Below, one piece after another: positions 1 through 5,495 of a stretch of DNA of 5,802 nucleotides. A program made the translations under genes and the position numbers. The notes below the pieces were generated by a model. That model did no database searches and had not been told where the DNA came from. It was given only the letters and a program-made list of their open reading frames with translations. Each line of letters opens with the position of its first letter. Position 1 is the first letter of the stretch. Source of the stretch: Pseudomonadota bacterium (GTDB taxonomy: Bacteria; Pseudomonadota; Alphaproteobacteria; Rhizobiales; Xanthobacteraceae). The stretch lies in the NCBI GenBank assembly GCA_023391175.1, contig JAEWBL010000406.1:1-5802 (forward strand). The letters are read 5' to 3'.

Positions 1-279
1 ATCGACAGCGGCATCGTCTCCAACTGCACCACCCATATGTACGGCCGCATGAGTTCGCCTGCGACCATCGAGGCGACGCGCGATCTCATGGCCGCCAAGG
101 GTGGTGCGGCCGATGATCTGGCCCGGCTGGGGCGTGGCGTCTTCTACTTCTCCACGGAAGGCGTGCGTCGGCCGGTCAAGATCGAGACCGCACTCTGTCT
201 GAGCTGGCACCCGGCCAATCCCCCGACAGCCGCCGAGGTGGTGAAGGCGGCGCGCGCCTCCTCACAGCATCCGGAATGA
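1..279 (+). CDS. HerA/DUF87-type ATP-binding protein, C-terminal end (5' truncated)
   Basis: The first frame is open from base 1 to a TGA at 277-279 and encodes the last 92 residues of a longer protein; the true start lies left of the window. The fragment reads through a motif like SNCTTHMYGRMSSP, then a segment on sequence loss or retention of the form MAAKGGAADDLARLGRGVFYFSTEG, and ends in a CLSWHPANP-type tail. From memory this resembles the C-terminal end of bacterial ATP-binding proteins with a HerA/DUF87 helicase core, where a sensor-like arginine segment (YGRMSSP) precedes a short strand-rich tail. The Walker A and B motifs would lie upstream and cannot be checked here. Such proteins are thought to be DNA-translocating or DNA-processing ATPases, but the substrate of this one is unknown. 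The gene converges on the porin, with 101 bases between their ends. I am fairly sure it is a gene and less sure of the family. Confidence 0.65.
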   Translation: MDSGIVSNCTTHMYGRMSSPATIEATRDLMAAKGGAADDLARLGRGVFYFSTEGVRRPVKIETALCLSWHPANPPTAAEVVKAARASSQHPE

Positions 280-320
280 AAGGGAAGGTCAGGATCACCG
301 GCAGGCCGGAAACCACTGGC

Positions 321-336
321 CGCTCCGCCGGGAGCG
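321..336. terminator. GC-rich hairpin between convergent genes, weak terminator candidate
   Basis: CGCTCC (321-326) pairs with GGAGCG (331-336) around a 4-base loop, midway between the stop codons of the two converging genes. A second, shorter hairpin follows at 339-350. Neither strand has a T-run after the stem, so intrinsic termination is uncertain. Position is the main argument. Confidence 0.25.
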
Positions 337-380
337 CGCGCCCACGGGCGGTGCTTCGGGCGATGGCCGCGGCTCCTCCC

Positions 381-1781
381 TCAGAAGGCAACCGTTGTGC
401 GCAGGCCCACCACCCAGGCGTTCTCGTTGACGGGCGAGGTGTAGCCGCCGGGATCGATGACGTATTGCAGTGAGGCCTTCAGGTTCAGCCAGCCCGTGGC
501 CTGGAACCCATAGTAGGCTTCCAGCACATATTCATTGTGCTGCACATAGCCCGGGCCGAGCCCCAGCCAATTGGCCTCAGCCTGCGCCGTTGCGAGCCGT
601 GGATTGATCCCGGTCGTTCCGATGGCGAAACCGATGTCGTCATCGGGCCGGCTTGCGAACGTGCCGTGCTGCTGAATGCCCCATGCAACCTGATAGAGCT
701 GCGTGGAGGTCTGCGGGTCGGCATAGGTGAAGTTGAAGAAGCTCCACAATCCCTGCTTCGGATTCGGTCCCGTGGCATTACCCGTCAGCTGCTGGATGAA
801 GGAAACGTAGAAGCCGTATCGCCCATAATCCTGGGCATAGGGAAGCCCCGAGATGAGCTGGGGCTGCCCGTTGATGCTCGTGACGGCGTTATCCACGGTC
901 GCGGTATCGAACCATCCGCCGATCTTGTAGGTGCCCGACAGATTCCAGAGCGTCGGAGTCCATTTCAGCTCCAGGGGCACCAGCGCGCCCTCGGAACCGG
1001 AGGGCCAGCTGGGCAGCAGCGCCCACTTCGCCTGAACCGACAGGTAGGTCTGGTTTTCGTCATAAACGGCGGCTGAAAAGGTCAGGTCATCGGCGAGATG
1101 GAGCTTCACGACGCCGCCCCATTGGCTCACCGGCCAGTTGAAGATGTAGTTCCCGGCTATATTTCCTGGGACCGAGCCGCAAAAGGTCAGATTAATGAAA
1201 TCGCAGCGATCGAAGCCGAAATCGGCGCCGACGGCGAGTCGGCCGACCTTGATGTCCACTGCGCCGTCGAACAAGGCCTGATTGTAGTGAAAGTCCACGA
1301 GGCGAACGATATTGCCGCGGCCGTAGACTTCGTTCATCAGCATCAGTGCCGGGATGTTGGCTACTTCCGCGAGGTTGTCGCCCCAACGGCCCACGAGCGT
1401 GATGCCGAACGTGCCGCCAGTGATGTTGGCCAGCTTCTCCATGTCGAAGATGGCCTGAATGGACGCCTGGCCCGCATTCGCCCCCGTCTGGTGCGTGCCG
1501 CCCGAGAGGTTCCCGACCGTTTCGTTGACGAGCCCGCCAGAGATGTCGATGCCCTGTTCCTTCAGCCGGCTCCGTCCCAGATCCCCAAAGAGGTAGGGCC
1601 GGGTCCAGAAATCATCCTGAAAGAAGGAGGGCGGTGCTCCGGTGTCGGCACCCGCCATGTCGACCGCAAATGCCGGGGCCGTGCCGGCGATCAACAGTGC
1701 GGCGACCAGATCGAATCGCACTTTCACCGTCCGGCCGCTGGCATTGTGACGTCGATCTCCAGATCGCTTCGGCCGACTCAT
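381..1781 (-). CDS. OprB-family carbohydrate-selective outer membrane porin
   Basis: This encodes an outer-membrane beta-barrel that would let sugars or other small solutes diffuse into the periplasm. With the ATG at 1781 it has 466 residues, close to the usual OprB length. The N-terminus has a basic stretch, then a hydrophobic core (LVAALLIAGTAPAFA), and a probable signal peptidase site after about residue 39 (AFA|VD). The mature part starts with an OprB-like segment (FWTRPYLFGDLGRSRL, then GIDISGGLVNETVGNLSGG). It has a KVGRLAVGADFGF block followed by a cysteine pair at about 193 and 201 (RCDFINLTFCG) typical of OprB. Alternating aromatic strands lead to a final VAF-COOH, the terminal phenylalanine expected for barrel assembly. 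The frame is open up to 1895, but the signal peptide argues for a start at 1781 or at the GTG at 1727, which leaves a shorter n-region. I prefer 1781 because GGA and GGGCGG stretches precede it, though the ribosome site is weak. It is a single gene and convergent with its left neighbour. Confidence 0.85.
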   Translation of the reverse strand: MSRPKRSGDRRHNASGRTVKVRFDLVAALLIAGTAPAFAVDMAGADTGAPPSFFQDDFWTRPYLFGDLGRSRLKEQGIDISGGLVNETVGNLSGGTHQTGANAGQASIQAIFDMEKLANITGGTFGITLVGRWGDNLAEVANIPALMLMNEVYGRGNIVRLVDFHYNQALFDGAVDIKVGRLAVGADFGFDRCDFINLTFCGSVPGNIAGNYIFNWPVSQWGGVVKLHLADDLTFSAAVYDENQTYLSVQAKWALLPSWPSGSEGALVPLELKWTPTLWNLSGTYKIGGWFDTATVDNAVTSINGQPQLISGLPYAQDYGRYGFYVSFIQQLTGNATGPNPKQGLWSFFNFTYADPQTSTQLYQVAWGIQQHGTFASRPDDDIGFAIGTTGINPRLATAQAEANWLGLGPGYVQHNEYVLEAYYGFQATGWLNLKASLQYVIDPGGYTSPVNENAWVVGLRTTVAF

Positions 1782-1883
1782 CCGCCCGTTTCCATCCCGA
1801 GAGCCCCAAAACCTGATACGAATCCCGACATTTGATCGCGCGAGAGCTGGCTCTCCGCGGGGCCCATAATTGGGAATCGCACG

Positions 1884-1912
1884 CGTAGAATGCACGTTTT
1901 CGAGGCGTGCAA
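1884..1912 (-). promoter_or_regulatory. Possible porin promoter (weak)
   Basis: On the - strand TTGCAC (1912-1907) is a good -35 match. After 17 bases comes TCTACG (1889-1884), only a 3/6 match to a -10 box. It lies about 100 bases upstream of the chosen porin start in otherwise non-coding sequence. This is a by-eye match only, and alphaproteobacterial promoters are poorly predicted this way. Confidence 0.15.
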
Positions 1913-2093
1913 GTGCAGCAAATCAAAAGAAGAATTGGATACCAGCCAGGTCGTCGTCCCAATACCGCTCGCGCCGCTCGATCATGATCGGCTGCGGGGC
2001 CGGGCGGACGCTCGCCCGTGGAGGAGACGGATCATCATCTGCGTCCCCAAAAGCCTCGATCGTACCGATTGGGGACGGCGGGCTGAGAAGAAC

Positions 2094-2122
2094 AAAAATG
2101 GCCTGGGGTTTCCGATGAAACC
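2094..2122 (-). terminator. Probable intrinsic terminator of the tRNA
   Basis: GGTTTC (2107-2112) and GAAACC (2117-2122) form a perfect 6 bp stem with a 4-base loop. Read on the - strand this hairpin begins 6 bases after the CCA end of the tRNA fragment. It is followed, after 8 bases, by TTTTT (2098-2094). Placement just behind a tRNA 3' end is what a tRNA terminator should show. The gap between stem and T-run makes it suboptimal. Confidence 0.4.
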
Positions 2123-2128
2123 GGAAGC

Positions 2129-2175
2129 TGGTGGGCCCGGCAGGACTCGAACCTGCAACCTAACCGTTATGAGCG
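2129..2175 (-). pseudogene. tRNA 3' fragment (CAU anticodon), element attachment site
   Basis: Read on the - strand this is the 3' part of a tRNA. It has the anticodon loop CTCATAA (2173-2167, anticodon CAT at 2171-2169), the 3' anticodon-stem strand CGGTT (2166-2162), and a 5-base variable loop. A perfect T-arm follows, GCAGG-TTCGAGT-CCTGC (2156-2140), then the acceptor 3' strand CGGGCCC, discriminator A, and an encoded CCA (2131-2129). The matching 5' acceptor strand (GGGCCCG) and D-arm are absent to the right. The five bases before the loop (GCGCG) pair with only the first two bases of CGGTT, so homology stops inside the anticodon stem. This is the displaced 3' half of a tRNA-Met or a CAU tRNA-Ile (2169-2171 cannot tell which) left by site-specific integration. 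It lies 36 bases from the integrase stop. The intact tRNA should sit at the far end of the element, outside the window. Confidence 0.8.
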
Positions 2176-2186
2176 CGCTGGGCTCT

Positions 2187-2277
2187 CAACAAAATAGCGC
2201 AAAAGCTCGCATCATCGGGACGTTCCGCCCTTGTTTGTTCTCTTGCTGTTCAGGGTTTTCGTTGGCGTTTTGTTGGC
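2187..2277. repeat. Short CAACAAAA-type repeats beside the attachment core (possible integrase arm sites)
   Basis: Three related copies lie within 91 bases of the tRNA fragment: CAACAAAA on the + strand at 2187-2194, and on the - strand CAACAAAA at 2275-2268 and CAACGAAAA at 2264-2256. The last two are tandem (GCCAACAAAAC then GCCAACGAAAAC, 2277-2255). Imperfect 10-base tandem copies CAAAATAGCG and CAAAAGCTCG occupy 2190-2209. Tyrosine integrases of the lambda type bind short repeated arm sites flanking the core. That these are such sites is inference. Confidence 0.3.
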
Positions 2278-3450
2278 GGTTCCCGGCCGGCTCCCCAGAG
2301 CCGTGGCGGCGCCCTTGAGGTGGTCAGGGTGGTGGTGGCCATAGGTGCGTTCCACCATCTGCGTGCTCATGCCGAGAAACCCCGCCGCTTCCCACATCGG
2401 AACGCCCGCCTGCATGAGCCACGTGGCCGCCGTGTGCCGCAGGGTATGTGGCGTGATCTGACCCTCGAGACCGGCAAGGTCGACCGCGCTTCGGAACGCT
2501 GTTTTCACCGACTGTACCGGCTGGCCATGATACTCGACCAGATAGCCGGTTGGCACGGGCGGCTCTATTCCCACCGCGCGCGCCTCGGCGGCGGCGACCT
2601 CGTGCCAGCGGCGCATATGGGCGAGGAGGCGGCCAGGAATGGGGACCGGAGGCTGTCGCTTCTTTGTGGGCCGGGCGCCCACGGCGAGCCGGTAGAACAC
2701 GCCCTGTTCCAGGTCGACATAGGATCGTCCGGCGGATGCGGACCAACTTGCCGAGGCGATGGCTCCGGCGCGGGTGCCGGTATAGAGCCCGATCAAGATG
2801 AACCGCGCCAGGTGCCGCATGGTCCATTTCCGGGTGGGCGTGGCTTTCCCGGGATCACCCTTGCGGCCCCGCCGCTGCTGTTCCCGCGCGCGCCAGCACG
2901 CCCATAGCAGGGCGGCGGCCTCATCACGGGTCAACCAGCGCTCGCGCGGCGCGCCCTTTGCCGGCAGAGCGACGCGCACCTCGCCGCGGTGCAGCCCCTC
3001 TTTCGCGTGGTGCCCGATGGCGGCCCGCAGATCCTCGAGGTCGCGCCGCGCCCCGCCCGTGTTGCCCCTGCCAGCCACATAGGCGGCGCAGGTAGCGGCG
3101 GAAACGTCGGTAAGCGTCTTCCCCTTCCACCACATCAGGAGCCGGGTGCAGCGCTCCGCGGCGGGCTTTGGGCGCGCTTGATTCGGAACCACATCCTTCA
3201 GGTAGATGTGGATGACGTCCGTGACGGGGATTTCAGTGAGACCACGGTCCCGCCGCGGCGCCTCGTATTTGGCGGCGATATGGTAGGCGAGGGCGCGCTC
3301 AGCTTCTTCGCGAGCATCAGCGCCGAAGCCAGTGACACGCTGTCGTCCACCGTCGAGGATGATCCATGTGGCGGCGTGCGTGACCCGGCCGGACGCGTCG
3401 CGCCGCGCGGGGCGGAGCCATAGGCGGGCGCCTTTGGCTGGACGCGGCAT
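2212..3450 (-). CDS. int: Tyrosine recombinase/integrase of the element
   Basis: This 412-residue protein would catalyse site-specific integration and excision at the adjacent tRNA site. The N-terminal arm-binding region (about 1-70) starts PRPAKGARLWLRPARRD. A core-binding SAM-like domain spans roughly 75-165, and the catalytic domain roughly 170-385. The catalytic residues are visible: Arg227 in GLYTGTRAGAI, Lys263 or Lys264 in the PTKKRQPPVPIP hairpin, His335-x-x-Arg338 in PHTLRHTAATWLMQAG, and the Tyr370 nucleophile in VERTYGHHHPDH. The usual second histidine of the LGH motif is Met361 here (FLGMST), which related alphaproteobacterial integrases also appear to show. The C-terminal tail (388-412) is basic and low-complexity. 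The ATG at 3450 is preceded by GAGGAG and AGGG, and the N-terminal motif matches remembered family members, so I trust this start. The first 253 bases overlap the excisionase-like gene in another frame. The gene ends 36 bases from the attachment site. Confidence 0.93.
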   Translation of the reverse strand: MPRPAKGARLWLRPARRDASGRVTHAATWIILDGGRQRVTGFGADAREEAERALAYHIAAKYEAPRRDRGLTEIPVTDVIHIYLKDVVPNQARPKPAAERCTRLLMWWKGKTLTDVSAATCAAYVAGRGNTGGARRDLEDLRAAIGHHAKEGLHRGEVRVALPAKGAPRERWLTRDEAAALLWACWRAREQQRRGRKGDPGKATPTRKWTMRHLARFILIGLYTGTRAGAIASASWSASAGRSYVDLEQGVFYRLAVGARPTKKRQPPVPIPGRLLAHMRRWHEVAAAEARAVGIEPPVPTGYLVEYHGQPVQSVKTAFRSAVDLAGLEGQITPHTLRHTAATWLMQAGVPMWEAAGFLGMSTQMVERTYGHHHPDHLKGAATALGSRPGTANKTPTKTLNSKRTNKGGTSR

Positions 3451-3662
3451 CTTTCCCTCATCTCCTCGATGGCCTGCAACGTGGTGTAATCCTTCCCCGC
3501 GATGCGCTCAACCGCAAGCCGTCCGCGCGCAGCTTCCCGGCGCAGGCCGCTTGCGCCCATGCTTCCGTCCGGAAAGGCAAGCGCGGCGGCGATATCAAGG
3601 CGCAGGGGCGTGACGCGGTCGATCTGGTCGCGGGAGGGCAGGGGGCGCGCCGTTGTGCCCAT
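3198..3662 (-). CDS. Excisionase-like winged-helix DNA-binding protein
   Basis: This 154-residue protein probably steers the integrase towards excision by binding and bending attachment-site DNA. Residues about 18-68 form a MerR/excisionase-like winged helix: PLRLDIAAALAFPDG (helix), GLRREAARGRLAVERIAGKDYT (recognition helix and wing), then TLQAIEEMRERC. The remaining C-terminal half is rich in Ser, Thr, Pro and Arg with no fold I recognise. The start at 3662 is chosen because GGGAGGG (3673-3667) precedes it at good spacing and because its ATG shares one base with the nuclease stop (TGATG), a coupling arrangement. A TTG in frame at 3680 is possible but unlikely. Residues 72-154 are encoded within the integrase gene in a different frame, and no earlier stop exists in this frame. 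Family assignment rests on position next to int and on the wHTH pattern. The exact role is inferred. Confidence 0.75.
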   Translation of the reverse strand: MGTTARPLPSRDQIDRVTPLRLDIAAALAFPDGSMGASGLRREAARGRLAVERIAGKDYTTLQAIEEMRERCRVQPKAPAYGSAPRGATRPAGSRTPPHGSSSTVDDSVSLASALMLAKKLSAPSPTISPPNTRRRGGTVVSLKSPSRTSSTST

Positions 3663-4156
3663 CAATCCCTCCCGCACCAACTGGCCGGCGGGCGCGGGGC
3701 CTCCGGGTCATAGTGGTAGGGCTGGGCGTAGCCCTCGGAGAGCAGGATATCGCCCACGTCCCGGCCGTTGGCGGTGAGCCGTCCGCACAGGCGGCCATGG
3801 TTGCAGCGTGGCGTGCCGGCGGTGCCCGGGCGGCAGCGGCAATCCACCTCCTGAAGGTCGAGGCCGCCGGCGTCCACGATCTGCTGCAGGCGGCGCGTGG
3901 CGAGAGCGGAGAGCATGCGCTCGGCAGGGCAGCGGGCCCGCTCCCCTGCCTCGGGCGTGTCGAATTCCACAAGGCGGTAGTGCGCCGGGCCGACGGCGAT
4001 GGTGTCGCCGTCGATGACGCGGATGGCGGCGGGCGCGATGGGTTCGGCCCGGACCTGCGCCAGCAGGATGATGAAGATGAGGAAGACGCCGAGCACGGCC
4101 AGCCCGGAGACAATCACCGCGTCGCGTGCCCGCTCGTAGTCAGAAGGGAATTTCAT
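3662..4156 (-). CDS. Thermonuclease (SNase-like) with N-terminal membrane/signal segment
   Basis: This 164-residue protein is a probable Ca2+-dependent sugar-nonspecific nuclease of the staphylococcal nuclease family. The fold signature is clear: VIDGDTI (Asp49, Asp51, Thr52), then YRLVEFDTPEAGE with Arg61, Asp66, Thr67 and Glu69, matching the family's Arg35, Asp40, Thr41 and Glu43. A second conserved arginine, Arg122 in HGRLCGR, matches Arg87. The closing element is ANGRDVGDILLSEGYAQPY. Residues about 13-33 are strongly hydrophobic, followed by VRA|EP at 35-39, so the enzyme is membrane-anchored or cleaved and exported. Six cysteines (76, 106, 108, 118, 124, 161) would suit a disulphide-bonded periplasmic protein. 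The ATG at 4156 overlaps the ssb stop by 17 bases and has AGGGGA (4168-4163) six bases upstream. The stop overlaps the next ATG. The biological target in the element is unknown. Confidence 0.85.
   Translation of the reverse strand: MKFPSDYERARDAVIVSGLAVLGVFLIFIILLAQVRAEPIAPAAIRVIDGDTIAVGPAHYRLVEFDTPEAGERARCPAERMLSALATRRLQQIVDAGGLDLQEVDCRCRPGTAGTPRCNHGRLCGRLTANGRDVGDILLSEGYAQPYHYDPEAPRPPASWCGRD
3667..3673 (-). promoter_or_regulatory. Ribosome binding site for the excisionase-like gene
   Basis: GGGAGGG on the - strand ends 4 bases before the ATG at 3662, the strongest Shine-Dalgarno sequence in the cluster. It lies inside the last codons of the nuclease gene and fixes the start at 3662 rather than the TTG at 3680, which is upstream of this site. 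Confidence 0.6.
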
Positions 4157-4595
4157 CGTCGATCCCCTGAGGCTGGCTTCCGCTGCGCTCGCGCGGCGGG
4201 TCGGCGCGGTTGTAATCGTCGGGGGTGCCGGCGGGTGGGCGCGTGCTCTGGCCGTCGAGCAGACTGATCTCGCCGCGATAGGGGCGCAAGACCACCTCCG
4301 TGGTGTACGTCTCGCGCCCGTCCTTCTCATATTTGCGGGTCTCAATCTGGCCCTCGATATAGACCTTCGACCCCTTCTTGAGGAACTGCTCGACCACGCC
4401 CACCAGGTTCTCATTGAACACGACGACGCGGTGCCACTCGGTGCGCTCCTTGCGCTCGCCGGTCGCCTTGTCCTTCCAGGTCTCGGAGGTGGCAATGGAG
4501 AGGTTGGCGATGCGCCCGCCATTCTGGAAGGAGCGCACCTCCGGATCTCGGCCGAGGTTGCCGATGAGGATGACCTTGTTAACGCTGCCAGCCAT
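4140..4595 (-). CDS. ssb: Single-stranded DNA-binding protein
   Basis: This 151-residue protein coats single-stranded DNA during replication, repair or recombination and would act in the cytoplasm as a tetramer. The OB fold covers about residues 3-112: VNKVILIGNLGRDPEVR, NLSIATSETW, the RTEWHRVVVF strand, and GSKVYIEGQIETRKYEKDG. The aromatic DNA-stacking residues Trp40, Trp54 and Phe60 are in their family positions. A short Pro, Gly, Arg and Gln-rich linker follows, then the acidic tip DDEIPF, the docking site for partner proteins such as RecO, RecQ, exonuclease I and primosomal proteins. It is a little shorter than the E. coli protein because of the short linker, as is common for element-borne copies. 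The ATG at 4595 lies three bases after the stop of the upstream gene, with AAGGA about ten bases upstream. The tail codons overlap the nuclease gene. Confidence 0.96.
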   Translation of the reverse strand: MAGSVNKVILIGNLGRDPEVRSFQNGGRIANLSIATSETWKDKATGERKERTEWHRVVVFNENLVGVVEQFLKKGSKVYIEGQIETRKYEKDGRETYTTEVVLRPYRGEISLLDGQSTRPPAGTPDDYNRADPPRERSGSQPQGIDDEIPF

Positions 4596-4598
4596 GGT

Positions 4599-5495
4599 TC
4601 AGGAGTCCTTCTGATTGGCGGTGCGCTTGGCGCGGGCATGCAAGGTGTCCAAGCCCCTCTTCCATGCCGCGCACCATTTGCATGGCTTGCCGGCCAAGGG
4701 GCCGTTGTCATCGTCCCATACGCCGGGGGTCTCATGGCCATGTCCTGGCGCGTTGCCGACGCGCGGGCGCCACCCCATGCCCCGCTCGCTTATTGCCTCC
4801 CGGAGAATGTCCCCAAGGATCTCGGCCAGTTCGTCGGCTTCAGCTGCTCCGCCCGGCTGGGTGGGGAGGTCCCGGCGCTTGTCGCAGTCGGCTTGTGCGG
4901 CGGCTTTGGCCGACTCGATCCCATCGGCCGCCAGCCAGACGCACCCTTCCGGCCTCCAGGCATCCTCGCGGACGTAATAGGGGCCGACCTCCGATTTCCC
5001 AATATAGCGCGTGCTTGGAAGCACGGGCGGAGCGTCTTCCCACTCCAGCCCCTTCACCCTCACGTCCGGCTGCGGGGCGACGGGGTGGGTGGCGAGGGCT
5101 GTGCCCATTGCGGTTTCACAGATGGTGCGCGCCTCGTCGGCGGTGATGACCCCCTCCGGCTGCATGACCCAGCGCCCGGTTGGGTCGCAAATGCGCCAGC
5201 GCTTGCCGTTGTCGTCAATCAGCATCCAGCCGGCACGCCGCCGCTCCACCTCCCCACCCACGGCGGTAGGGGCACCGGAGCCCTTCGGTTCGTAAGGCTC
5301 CCCATCCGGGATAGGCTCATCTGGACCGAGCGGCTCGCCGGTTTCGAGATTGCAAAAGCCCTCCCGCGCATCGCCAAAGCACGCCCGATGTCCAAGCCCC
5401 TCCGTGTAGTCCGGCAAGACCATCTGCCCCTTCAGTATCGGCTTATTGCAGATGCAGCAGACGAGTTCAGGTTCGTGGGTAGAAGTGGCGCTCAC
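4599..5495 (-). CDS. Unrecognised phage-type protein with zinc-binding-like cysteine pairs
   Basis: I do not recognise a named family for this 298-residue protein. Three segments can be seen. Residues 11-40 (CCICNKPIL...GHRACF) have Cys13 or Cys14 and Cys16 paired with His36 and Cys39, suggesting a zinc knuckle. Residues about 145-208 (VKGLEWEDAP, a strand pair around YYVREDAWRPEGCVWLA, then ESAKAAAQADCDKRRDL) resemble a short module I remember from hypothetical proteins of phages and prophages infecting alphaproteobacteria. The C-terminus has a CKWC motif (272-275) and a basic end. Residues 88-111 (GWMLIDDNGKRWRICDPTGRW) look strand-rich. The start is a GTG at 5495 within GTGA, overlapping the ASCH gene stop, with AAGGAG seven bases before it. 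The frame stays open further upstream, but that part is the antisense-like shadow of the ASCH gene. Function is unknown, and a nucleic acid-binding role is only a guess from the cysteines. Confidence 0.7.
   Translation of the reverse strand: MSATSTHEPELVCCICNKPILKGQMVLPDYTEGLGHRACFGDAREGFCNLETGEPLGPDEPIPDGEPYEPKGSGAPTAVGGEVERRRAGWMLIDDNGKRWRICDPTGRWVMQPEGVITADEARTICETAMGTALATHPVAPQPDVRVKGLEWEDAPPVLPSTRYIGKSEVGPYYVREDAWRPEGCVWLAADGIESAKAAAQADCDKRRDLPTQPGGAAEADELAEILGDILREAISERGMGWRPRVGNAPGHGHETPGVWDDDNGPLAGKPCKWCAAWKRGLDTLHARAKRTANQKDS

Larger units (their letters stand above)
1782..2128. other. Gene-free stretch between porin start and tRNA fragment
   Basis: No convincing gene is present in these 347 bases. 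Open frames cross it on both strands, but they have no recognisable protein character, and one reads straight through the tRNA remnant. Apart from the weak promoter and the hairpin listed separately, I see only plain intergenic sequence. It is slightly richer in A and T around 1890-1940 than the flanking genes, which fits a promoter region for the porin. It is probably the original chromosomal sequence downstream of the tRNA gene. Confidence 0.6.

Noticed and set aside
537..1835. Two long + strand open frames opposite the porin (537-1076 and 1098-1835)
   Set aside because: The porin on the - strand has a signal peptide, family motifs and a terminal Phe. The opposite frames have no such character.
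2170..2188. TGAG...CTCA inverted repeat and AGCGCGCT palindrome at the tRNA junction
   Set aside because: The arms are only 4 bases, and a GC palindrome is expected by chance in this composition. This is not enough to call integrase core sites.
2129..2210. A complete tRNA gene
   Set aside because: No D-arm or 5' acceptor strand pairs with the 3' part in the adjoining sequence, so only the 3' fragment is supported.
1890..2318. A 142-codon + strand frame crossing the tRNA fragment
   Set aside because: It translates the antisense of the tRNA (a GRTRTCNL-type string, a well-known false protein) and overlaps the integrase end.
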